A program made the translations under genes and the position numbers. The notes under the pieces are model-generated. The model saw only the letters and a program-made list of their open reading frames with translations. It ran no database searches and was not told the origin of the DNA. From JBDREF01 sp043820045 (GTDB lineage Bacteria; Planctomycetota; Phycisphaerae; Sedimentisphaerales; Anaerobacaceae), in the NCBI GenBank assembly GCA_043820045.1, contig JBDREF010000465.1, positions 1-19,460 of the forward strand: DNA of 19,460 bases. Reading direction: 5' to 3'. Positions within the stretch are counted from its first letter, which is position 1. Each line of letters starts with the position of its first letter. Shown in pieces: positions 13,669 to 19,460 of this stretch.

Positions 13669-14622
13669 ATGTTTTTGAACGACAATTTGAAGATATTCTC
13701 CGGCACCAGTAATCCGGCGTTAGCCAGCGAAGTGTGCAAGTATTTGGGAATTCCGCTCGGCGGGGCAAAGATTGAAAGATATCCCGACGGCGAAAAGGCC
13801 GTCAGGGTCGAAGACGACGTACGCGGCAGAGACTGCTTCGTCGTGCAGTCCACCTGCGAGCCGGTTGACGTGCACTTGATAGAACTCCTGATTTTCCTGG
13901 ACTGCCTGCGAAGAGCCAGTGCCAGCCGGATCACCGCTGTAATTCCGTATTTTGGATATGCTCGGCAAGATAGAAAAGATGAGGGACGAGTGCCCATCAC
14001 CGCAAAACTTGTGGCCAATCTCATTACTACCGCCGGCGCCAACCGGGTACTGGCTGTGGATCTGCACGCACACCAGCTCCAGGGATTCTTCGATATACCC
14101 GTTGACCATCTGACCGGCGAGCTTGTATTGAGCAAGTATTTCTGGGATATGAAGATCAGCAATTTGACGATCGTCTCTCCCGATGTCGGCAATATGAAGA
14201 TCGCCTCCAGATACGCCGCTAACCTTGGCGGAGACCTGGCGATTGTACACAAAAGACGCATCAGCGGCAGCAAGGTCCAGGCGCAGGAGATCATAGGCGA
14301 GGTCAAGGGCAGAAACATCCTGATGTGCGACGACATTATTGCGACCGCCGGGACGATTTGCAGTGCGGCCAGCCTGGTCAAGGAACGCGGGGCGGAGAAA
14401 ATTTATGTCGGCACAACGCACGGCGTCTTTGCCGCCCAGGCATCGGAACGGCTCGCCAAGGCGCCGATTGACCAGGTGGTTGTCACCAACACGATACCGC
14501 TCAACGAAACCGCGAAAAGTATTCCCAATATCAAAGTCTTGAGCGTGGCGTCTATGTTGGGCGAGGCAATTAAGAGAATTCACAGGAATGAATCGGTCAG
14601 CAGCTTGTTCAAGAGCATATGA
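13669..14622 (+). CDS. prs: Ribose-phosphate pyrophosphokinase (PRPP synthetase)
   Basis: Prs transfers pyrophosphate from ATP to ribose 5-phosphate, giving PRPP for purine, pyrimidine, His, Trp and NAD synthesis. The 317-residue length is typical of class I enzymes. Motifs: FSGTSNPALA (10-19), the ATP-loop region YFGYARQDRK (94-103) and the metal-binding DLHAHQLQGFFDIP (131-144; most homologues have DLHADQ/DLHSGQ). The flexible loop and VSPDVG (169-174) follow. The PRPP-binding loop is MCDDIIATAGTI (219-230). ATG 13669 starts 3 bases after the glmU stop; the ribosome site AAAAGG lies inside the glmU end, implying translational coupling. glmU-prs adjacency is common across bacteria. Confidence 0.97.
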   Translation: MFLNDNLKIFSGTSNPALASEVCKYLGIPLGGAKIERYPDGEKAVRVEDDVRGRDCFVVQSTCEPVDVHLIELLIFLDCLRRASASRITAVIPYFGYARQDRKDEGRVPITAKLVANLITTAGANRVLAVDLHAHQLQGFFDIPVDHLTGELVLSKYFWDMKISNLTIVSPDVGNMKIASRYAANLGGDLAIVHKRRISGSKVQAQEIIGEVKGRNILMCDDIIATAGTICSAASLVKERGAEKIYVGTTHGVFAAQASERLAKAPIDQVVVTNTIPLNETAKSIPNIKVLSVASMLGEAIKRIHRNESVSSLFKSI

Positions 14623-14684
14623 GCCGGCTGTGGACTTGGCGTAAGGATTGAGTTGCAGACTGAACGAGTGAAGAACGCTTTGTG

Positions 14685-15947
14685 ATGAAACAACAGATGC
14701 ACAACATGGAGAGTAGTTATTCGCGAAGGGCGCTGCTGGGGCGCGCCGGCGCCGGTGTTCTGCTGGCCGGAACGTCAGGGACGCTTACTTCGAATCTCCA
14801 CGCCGCCGACGCCGTTACGACGCCGGATTCCGGGACGTATAAGCCCCTTAATCCGGACAAGAAGGTTCGCGTGGGCGTGGTTGGCGGCGGCTTCGGCGCT
14901 TCTTTTCAGTGGCATCTGCATCCGAATTGCGTTGTCCATGCGGTCAGCGACCTGCGTGCGGACCGCCGGGACCACCTGATGAAGGTTTACAAGTGCGGCC
15001 GCTCTTATGAGTCGCTTGAGAAGCTCATACTCGACAAAGATATTGATGCCGTCGCGGTGTTCACCGGCGTTCCGGACCATGCCCGCCACTGCACCGCAGT
15101 AATGAACACGGGCAAGCACGTGATGTGCGCGGTGGCTGCCTGCATGAGCCTGGAAGAAGCGGAGCAATTAAGGGCCGTGAAGGAACGAACCGGCGTAAAA
15201 TACATGATGGCTGAGACCAGCTACTATCGCCAGTACACGATTGCAGCCAGAGACCTGTACAATCAAGGCGCTTTTGGCGAGCTTTTCTACAGTGAGGTCG
15301 AGTATTATCATCCGGTCGATGAGGCATTCCGGAAACAATATTGGAGCTACGACGGCAAGCGTACATGGCGATACGGCTATCCCCCCATGCACTACCCGAC
15401 GCATTCGACGGGCTTTCTGATCGGCGTAACTAAAGAGCGCCTTACCGAAGTGTCCTGCCTCGGCCTGCTCGCTCCGCAGGGCATGGACGGCTACGGCGTT
15501 GGAAAGAACCAGTATGACAACCCGTTCAATACCGGTGTGGCATTGATGAAAACCGACCGCGGCCATATATGCCGCTGCATCAAGGCCGGCGCCGGGACGA
15601 ATGCCGGCGAGCGGGCCCAGTGGTTTGGAACCGACATGAGCTTCTTTATGCCAAGCTACGTCAGCGGCCAGCCGTTCCGCATGCACGGCCCGCAGGCCCC
15701 GAAATGGACCGAGCTGCCTGATTACATGCAGAGGTTGCCGCAGTCAATGCGGGTAAAGACCGGCCATGGTGACTCGCACACGTTCCTGACGCACGAGTTC
15801 ATAGCCGCGATAGTAGAGGATCGCGAGCCGGCGATAGATATTTATGAATCCCTGGCCATGACGGTCCCGGGAATTATAGCGCATCAGTCCGCATTGAAAG
15901 GCGGCGAACAACTGAAAGTGCCCGGCTTCGACCGGATAAAGAGTTAG
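14685..15947 (+). CDS. Secreted Gfo/Idh/MocA-family oxidoreductase
   Basis: The 420-residue protein is an NAD(P)-dependent sugar or inositol oxidoreductase-like protein of the Gfo/Idh/MocA family. A twin-arginine signal is visible (SRRALLGRAGAGVLLAG, Arg14-Arg15, then Ala-rich to about 42), implying export of a folded, cofactor-bound protein. The Rossmann motif GVVGGGFGA is at 64-72. The usual catalytic EKP triplet after GKHV is replaced by AVA (149-151, in CAVAAC), so the Lys that many family members use is missing. The large C-terminal beta-sheet domain follows (YYHPVDE, HYPTHSTGFLIG). Start candidates are GTG 14682, ATG 14685, ATG 14697 and ATG 14706; all keep the signal, and none has a strong ribosome site. 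It sits between prs and rplY, an unusual place for this family. Substrate unknown. Confidence 0.85.
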   Translation: MKQQMHNMESSYSRRALLGRAGAGVLLAGTSGTLTSNLHAADAVTTPDSGTYKPLNPDKKVRVGVVGGGFGASFQWHLHPNCVVHAVSDLRADRRDHLMKVYKCGRSYESLEKLILDKDIDAVAVFTGVPDHARHCTAVMNTGKHVMCAVAACMSLEEAEQLRAVKERTGVKYMMAETSYYRQYTIAARDLYNQGAFGELFYSEVEYYHPVDEAFRKQYWSYDGKRTWRYGYPPMHYPTHSTGFLIGVTKERLTEVSCLGLLAPQGMDGYGVGKNQYDNPFNTGVALMKTDRGHICRCIKAGAGTNAGERAQWFGTDMSFFMPSYVSGQPFRMHGPQAPKWTELPDYMQRLPQSMRVKTGHGDSHTFLTHEFIAAIVEDREPAIDIYESLAMTVPGIIAHQSALKGGEQLKVPGFDRIKS

Positions 15948-15976
15948 TTTGATCGAATCGAGATAATGTTGTGAAT

Positions 15977-15991
15977 CTCAATGGTATTGAG
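15977..15991 (+). promoter_or_regulatory. Small hairpin in the rplY leader
   Basis: CTCAAT (15977-15982) pairs perfectly with ATTGAG (15986-15991) around a 3-base loop, about 14 bases before the rplY ribosome site. It could be a translational control element or chance. Confidence 0.2.
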
Positions 15992-16014
15992 CTTCGGATT
16001 GAAGTGAGGAAATT

Positions 16015-16662
16015 ATGGCGAAAACGTTGATTCTGAAAGCGGAAGTAAGAGAACGAACCGGCTCTAAGGCCGTCCATAAAATGCGCAAGCAGGGCAGCAT
16101 ACCGGCTATCGTGTACGGTCACAAGCAGGAACCGGTGGCTATTTCTCTGGATGCGCACGACTTTGCCGAAGGATTGCACCACGGCCTTCGGCTGATGGAT
16201 GTCCAGATCGGCAAGAAGAAGGAAAAGGTGATCGTTAAAGAGCTGCAGTATGACCACCTCGGCAGGAAACTCATTCACGCGGATCTCATGCGGGTCGATA
16301 TGACCGAGAACATCAAGGTAACCGTCCCGATCGAGCTTAAGGGCATCGCGGCCGGCACGCACGAGGGCGGCATCATCGAGGAACATGTCGATCATCTGGA
16401 AATCGAGTGCAGGCCAACCGATATCCCGGAAGCGATCGTAGTCTCGGTAAAGGACGTGCACGTCGGCAGTGCGATTCATGCCGGCGAAATTGGGCTGCCA
16501 AGCGGTGTGAAACTGATAAGCTCTCCGGAGACGCTTCTGGTTACCTGCCATCTCGTTGCCGCAGCCAAGACCACCGAAGAGCTTGAAGAGGAAGTACCGA
16601 CTGCTCCCGAGGTCATTGGCGAAGCTAAGGAACCGGAGGGAGAAGCTCAGGAAGAGAAGTAG
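16015..16662 (+). CDS. rplY: 50S ribosomal protein L25/general stress protein Ctc
   Basis: L25 binds 5S rRNA in the large ribosomal subunit. The 215-residue protein is the long Ctc/TL5 form. The N-terminal 5S rRNA-binding domain (about 1-95) has LKAEVRERTGSKAVHKMRKQG and IPAIVYGHKQEP. The C-terminal beta domain is at about 96-185 (VPIELKGIAAGTHEGG, VDHLEIECRPTDIPE). A Glu-rich tail (about 186-215) follows. ATG 16015 is preceded by GTGAGGA at 16004-16010. It lies directly before pth, the common rplY-pth pairing in which ribosome maintenance and peptidyl-tRNA recycling are co-expressed. Confidence 0.96.
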   Translation: MAKTLILKAEVRERTGSKAVHKMRKQGSIPAIVYGHKQEPVAISLDAHDFAEGLHHGLRLMDVQIGKKKEKVIVKELQYDHLGRKLIHADLMRVDMTENIKVTVPIELKGIAAGTHEGGIIEEHVDHLEIECRPTDIPEAIVVSVKDVHVGSAIHAGEIGLPSGVKLISSPETLLVTCHLVAAAKTTEELEEEVPTAPEVIGEAKEPEGEAQEEK

Positions 16663-16685
16663 GCCGCCTTGGACGCAAGCGAACT

Positions 16686-17261
16686 ATGGACGATATGAAA
16701 ATTGTCGTCGGGCTGGGTAATCCGGGCGATGAATATATTGATACGCGGCACAATACCGGGTTCAGGGTCGTTGATTCGCTCGCTCGGACGCTGGACATAG
16801 AGGTAAGGCAGCGAAAGTTTGGCGCTCGTTTCGGGTCGGGCGAATTTGCAGATAAAAAGTTAATATTGCTTAAGCCCTGGCAGTTCATGAACCGCAGCGG
16901 GCAGGCGGTCGCGACGGCTGCCGGCTTTTACAGGCTCAACGTCAGGAACCTGCTCGTGATAACCGACGACATGGATCTTGAGCCGGGCAAGATTCGCCTG
17001 AGGCCCAAAGGTTCCGCCGGGGGCCACAATGGCCTGGCGGATATCATAGCCAGGCTTGGCACAAATGAGTTTGCCCGCTGCCGGATCGGTATCGGCCAAA
17101 GCGGCGAACAAGACGCCGTTGGTTTTGTACTCGATAAGCCGTCGGGCAACGAGAAACCGCTGCTGGCAGCGGCGATAGAAAGAGCCAGGGATGCGACGTT
17201 TTGCTGGATCGAGCATGGTATCGATACGGCGATGAATAAGTTTAATGTTTTTAGTGAGTAA
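16686..17261 (+). CDS. pth: Peptidyl-tRNA hydrolase
   Basis: Pth cleaves peptidyl-tRNA released by stalled ribosomes, freeing tRNA. The 191-residue length is typical. Key residues are all present: Asn12 in GLGNPGDEY, catalytic His22 in TRHNTGF, Met68-Asn69 in KPWQFMNRSG, Asp94 in TDDMDL, and Asn115 in SAGGHNG. The start could be ATG 16686 or ATG 16695; the latter would give MKIVVGLGNPG as in many homologues. No strong ribosome site favours either. It follows rplY by 23 bases. Confidence 0.97.
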   Translation: MDDMKIVVGLGNPGDEYIDTRHNTGFRVVDSLARTLDIEVRQRKFGARFGSGEFADKKLILLKPWQFMNRSGQAVATAAGFYRLNVRNLLVITDDMDLEPGKIRLRPKGSAGGHNGLADIIARLGTNEFARCRIGIGQSGEQDAVGFVLDKPSGNEKPLLAAAIERARDATFCWIEHGIDTAMNKFNVFSE

Positions 17262-17315
17262 CCGTTGTGCGTTATGTACGTGGCATTGAGCCAAATACCC
17301 AATACGTAATTTAGC

Positions 17316-17321
17316 GGGAGG
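17316..17321 (+). promoter_or_regulatory. Strong ribosome binding site fixing a TTG start for rpsF
   Basis: GGGAGG lies 8 bases before TTG 17330. The next ATG in frame is codon 13, inside the conserved first beta strand of S6, so the TTG is the real start. Confidence 0.8.
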
Positions 17322-17329
17322 TAATTAGC

Positions 17330-17872
17330 TTGGAAACTGTGGCGAAGAAAAAATTGTATGAGGCGATGTTTCTTGTTGATTCCGGCGACGCAGGCTCGGA
17401 CTGGAACGGTATTATCGCGGCTATCAAGAAGATATTCGAAAGAGCAGAGGTTGAGGCTGTCTCCATAAAAAAATGGGACGATAGAAGGCTGGCTTACGAT
17501 ATCAAGCGCAAATCAAGGGGCACGTATATACTCTGCTATTTCACGTCGGACGGCCAGAAGAACGACGAGATTGAAAAGGCCGTTCAGCTCTCGGAGAGAT
17601 TTATACGTGTTCTTATCCTCAACGCCGACTGGATGACAGCGGAGGATATTGAAAAAGATACACCTGCTACGAAGGCTGAAAAGGAAGGCCAGAGGACTCC
17701 TGAGGAAAGAGCCCCTGAGGCCGAACAGGACCGGGAGGACCCGAACCAGGAGGACGATGTGGCCGAAGAGAGCAAGCCCGAGCCGGACAAAGAGGATGAA
17801 TCGGACGACGATACGGATGATGACTCAGAGAGTTCAGAGGATTCGGAGCCGAAAATGTCGGCGGACGACTAA
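17330..17872 (+). CDS. rpsF: 30S ribosomal protein S6 with long acidic C-terminal tail
   Basis: S6 binds 16S rRNA together with S18 on the small-subunit platform. Residues 7-103 form the S6 fold: KLYEAMFLVDS, then VEAVSIKKWDDRRLAYDIKRKSRG split by turns, and ERFIRVLIL (89-97). The remaining roughly 75 residues (about 105-180) are low complexity, very rich in Asp and Glu with Pro, Ser and Lys, and predicted disordered. E. coli S6 has a much shorter tail that is extended with Glu by RimK. The total of 180 residues is therefore unusually long. Initiation is at TTG 17330 with a strong ribosome site. It heads the classic rpsF-ssb-rpsR-rplI order; ssb follows after 21 bases. Confidence 0.95.
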   Translation: METVAKKKLYEAMFLVDSGDAGSDWNGIIAAIKKIFERAEVEAVSIKKWDDRRLAYDIKRKSRGTYILCYFTSDGQKNDEIEKAVQLSERFIRVLILNADWMTAEDIEKDTPATKAEKEGQRTPEERAPEAEQDREDPNQEDDVAEESKPEPDKEDESDDDTDDDSESSEDSEPKMSADD

Positions 17873-17893
17873 CACGGAAGGAAGAGTGTAAGT

Positions 17894-18322
17894 ATGGCTA
17901 ATTTCAACAAGGTTTTGCTAATGGGCAATCTGACCCGTGACCCGCAGTTGTCATATACGCCGAACCAGACCGCCGTGGTCGATTTCGGACTTGCTACGAA
18001 CCGCAGGTGGACGGGCCAGGACGGCACTCAGCGGGACGAGACCTGTTTTGTGGACTGCAGGATGTTCGGCAAGAGGGCTGAGGTTGTAAACAAATACTGC
18101 AAGAAGGGAAATTCTTTGTTTGTTGAAGGCCGCCTGACCTTCGATAGCTGGGAGGCTCAGGACGGCTCCAAACGCAGCAAGCTCAGGGTTACTGTAGAGA
18201 ATTTCGAGTTTATTGGCGGCGGCTCAGGCGGCGGTGGCCAGAACCAGGGCAGCCAGGGTGCCGGCGACGCGTACCAGGGAACACAACAGCAGTCGGCGGG
18301 TGACGATGATATTCCGTTTTAG
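17894..18322 (+). CDS. ssb: Single-stranded DNA-binding protein
   Basis: SSB coats single-stranded DNA in replication, repair and recombination. The 142-residue protein has an OB fold at about 1-107 (FNKVLLMGNLTRDPQL, FVDCRMFGKRAE, KGNSLFVEGRL). A short Gly/Gln-rich linker (about 108-136) leads to the acidic tip DDDIPF (137-142), which recruits partner proteins. The linker is shorter than in E. coli SSB (178 residues). A purine-rich GGAAGGAAG precedes ATG 17894. Its place between rpsF and rpsR is the standard arrangement. Confidence 0.97.
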   Translation: MANFNKVLLMGNLTRDPQLSYTPNQTAVVDFGLATNRRWTGQDGTQRDETCFVDCRMFGKRAEVVNKYCKKGNSLFVEGRLTFDSWEAQDGSKRSKLRVTVENFEFIGGGSGGGGQNQGSQGAGDAYQGTQQQSAGDDDIPF

Positions 18323-18434
18323 TTCGATTATCGACGATTTGCCGTTGACTGCCCGGGAAGCAGTAAACTGAATTCCAAGGTTCGTAAAGACGGCTAACAG
18401 GCGATGGAAAATAACCAATTGACAGGGGTAAAGA

Positions 18435-18695
18435 ATGGCACCAAGAAGAAATGATGATAACAACAGAAGGAAACCGGGTTTTGTGGGGACTCGCGAGCAG
18501 ACTCAATGTCGTTTTTGCAGAAGAGGCATTGATCATGTTGACTACAAAGACATTGCGACTCTGCAGAAGTTGCTGACTAATCGCGGCAAAATATACTCGC
18601 GCAAGCGCAGCGGCAACTGCGCCGGCTGCCAGAGGAAGGCCAAACGCGCAATCAAACGTGCCAGGTACATGGCATTGTTGCCGTTTACGGCTTGA
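18435..18695 (+). CDS. rpsR: 30S ribosomal protein S18, zinc-binding (C+) type
   Basis: S18 partners S6 on the 30S platform. The 86-residue protein has the conserved core DYKDIATLQKLLTNRGKI (36-53) and the basic C-terminal helix RAIKRARYMALLPF. Two CxxC pairs (Cys25/Cys28 and Cys62/Cys65) can bind zinc, marking the C+ paralogue type. Bacteria with C+ ribosomal proteins often keep C- copies for zinc starvation. AGGGG at 18424-18428 serves ATG 18435. The 112-base gap after ssb holds no gene. Confidence 0.97.
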   Translation: MAPRRNDDNNRRKPGFVGTREQTQCRFCRRGIDHVDYKDIATLQKLLTNRGKIYSRKRSGNCAGCQRKAKRAIKRARYMALLPFTA

Positions 18696-18738
18696 TTTTT
18701 GGCACGCGACGCGATTCACAAGATACGAGGAATGAAAT

Positions 18739-19212
18739 ATGAAGATTTTGCTTTGTGAAGATATTGACAAACTTGGCTGGCTCGGAGACGTCGTCGAGGT
18801 CAGCGAGGGATACGCGAGAAACTACCTGCTCCCGCAGGGTTTGGGGAAACCGGCGACCGAAGCCAGCATCCGGGCGATAGCCGAGGAAAAAGCCCGACGC
18901 GCCGAGCAGCGCAAGCTCGATGGCAAACGGCTCGAACAGGCCGCCAAGGCCGTGGACGGGGCAGAGGCTGTTGTCGCCGCCAAGGCCAACGAGGTGGGGC
19001 ATCTGTTCGGTTCGATCAACGCCCACCAGATAGCCGCCAATCTCCGCTCGCAGGGATTCGAAATCGCCGATAAGGTGGTGCATTTGCATGAGCACATCAA
19101 GGAGGTCGGGACGCACGCAGTAACGCTGAAATTCGGCGGCGGCGTCACTGCCACCGTTAACGTAGTGGTCGTACCGGAACAGCAGAGCGAGACGGAAGCG
19201 CCCGAGGCTTAG
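18739..19212 (+). CDS. rplI: 50S ribosomal protein L9
   Basis: L9 binds 23S rRNA near the L1 stalk and helps keep the reading frame. The 157-residue protein has the N-terminal domain signature LLCEDIDKLGWLGDVVEV then GYARNYLLPQGLGKPAT, a long central helix (about 42-75), and the C-terminal domain with GHLFGSINAHQIA and VTLKFGGGVTATV. A short acidic tail follows. GAGG at 18727-18730 is 8 bases from ATG 18739; an out-of-frame ATG at 18732 is closer. Its stop codon overlaps the stop of the convergent gene on the other strand. Confidence 0.97.
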   Translation: MKILLCEDIDKLGWLGDVVEVSEGYARNYLLPQGLGKPATEASIRAIAEEKARRAEQRKLDGKRLEQAAKAVDGAEAVVAAKANEVGHLFGSINAHQIAANLRSQGFEIADKVVHLHEHIKEVGTHAVTLKFGGGVTATVNVVVVPEQQSETEAPEA

Positions 19213-19460
19213 AAACTGTAGCGCAGGCCGGCGTACATATTCGTATTGTTCTGGAACTGCCCGAAGAAGGTGTGCGGGTAGTCGCCGAAGAATATGTTGC
19301 CGCCGACTTCCACTGTCGTATTATCGCTTACCTTATAGTTGACATTCGGGCGCATATAAACGTCCTTGTCCGTAGGCGAGTAGTACGTAAACAGCGAACA
19401 CCGCAGATTCTGGTTCATCAAGAGTTTCGTCAGGCGCAGCGTCGTAAGATGCCTGTCCTC
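19209..19460 (-). CDS. C-terminal end of an outer-membrane beta-barrel protein (partial)
   Basis: The frame is open to the window edge, so the start lies beyond 19460; 83 codons are visible before TAA at 19209-19211. The residues alternate polar and hydrophobic or aromatic positions as in barrel strands (RCSLFTYYSPTDKDVYMRP, VNYKVSDNTTVEVGGNIFFG). The protein ends MYAGLRYSF, whose terminal Phe is the signal recognised by the BAM outer-membrane insertion machinery. The pattern resembles porin-like families such as DUF1302 or alginate-export barrels, but the family cannot be fixed from this fragment. It converges with rplI, the two stop codons overlapping by 4 bases. Confidence 0.75.
   Translation of the reverse strand, partial: EDRHLTTLRLTKLLMNQNLRCSLFTYYSPTDKDVYMRPNVNYKVSDNTTVEVGGNIFFGDYPHTFFGQFQNNTNMYAGLRYSF

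Noticed and set aside
13720..14583. 287-codon minus-strand open frame inside prs
   Set aside because: It is antisense to a clear prs gene and has no signal, start site or motif support.
17262..17329. S6:S18-binding autoregulatory leader motif before rpsF
   Set aside because: A weak stem can be drawn, but the conserved loop and bulge of the known motif are not recognisable.
1..19460. CRISPR array, transposon, phage or defence system
   Set aside because: No regular spacer-repeat pattern, transposase, integrase or recognisable defence protein is present.

Overview
This window looks like a chromosomal housekeeping segment of a GC-moderate (by eye about 55%) Gram-negative-type bacterium, most likely a member of the Planctomycetota, class Phycisphaerae or a close relative. 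That placement is inference. It rests on the style of the proteins, a secreted twin-arginine Gfo/Idh/MocA oxidoreductase set among core genes, a lipoprotein phosphatase, an outer-membrane barrel ending in Phe, and AT-rich TTGACTATTG / ATGATTA-type intergenic repeats. TGA is used as a normal stop (ftsK, prs, rpsR), so the standard code applies.

Layout. 1-457: repeat-rich intergenic DNA with two inverted copies of a GTCAT...GCAATCTC palindromic repeat. 458-2997 (minus strand): a PAP2-type phosphatase lipoprotein and guaB (IMP dehydrogenase). 3168-6499 (plus): rdgB (house-cleaning NTP pyrophosphatase) and topA (DNA topoisomerase I with three C-terminal zinc ribbons). 6500-6882: a gene-free stretch with several clean hairpins. 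6883-11382 (plus): ftsK, rlmN and a PfkB-family sugar-phosphate kinase. 11388-11942 (minus): a small four-helix membrane protein gene interrupted by one in-frame TGA. 12035-12428: a promoter, a candidate multibranched structured RNA, and tRNA-Gln(UUG) set between two near-identical 32-bp direct repeats. 12439-19212 (plus): the cluster glmU-prs-[oxidoreductase]-rplY-pth-rpsF-ssb-rpsR-rplI. 19209-19460 (minus): the C-terminal end of an outer-membrane beta-barrel protein running off the window.

How the genes fit together. Most functions are informational or biosynthetic: guanine nucleotide synthesis (guaB), nucleotide pool cleansing (rdgB), PRPP supply (prs), DNA topology, segregation and single-strand protection (topA, ftsK, ssb), rRNA/tRNA methylation (rlmN), peptidyl-tRNA recycling (pth), ribosomal proteins L25, S6, S18 and L9, and the UDP-GlcNAc precursor for the cell wall (glmU). 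The glmU-prs-rplY-pth and rpsF-ssb-rpsR-rplI orders are widely conserved in bacteria. The intruder is the Gfo/Idh/MocA oxidoreductase, which also lacks the usual EKP catalytic motif.

The most interesting non-routine signals are the candidate structured RNA upstream of tRNA-Gln, the hairpin-rich leader before ftsK, the TGA-interrupted membrane protein, a probable leaderless rlmN promoter, and the direct repeats around the tRNA gene. I found no CRISPR array, transposase, phage or defence module.
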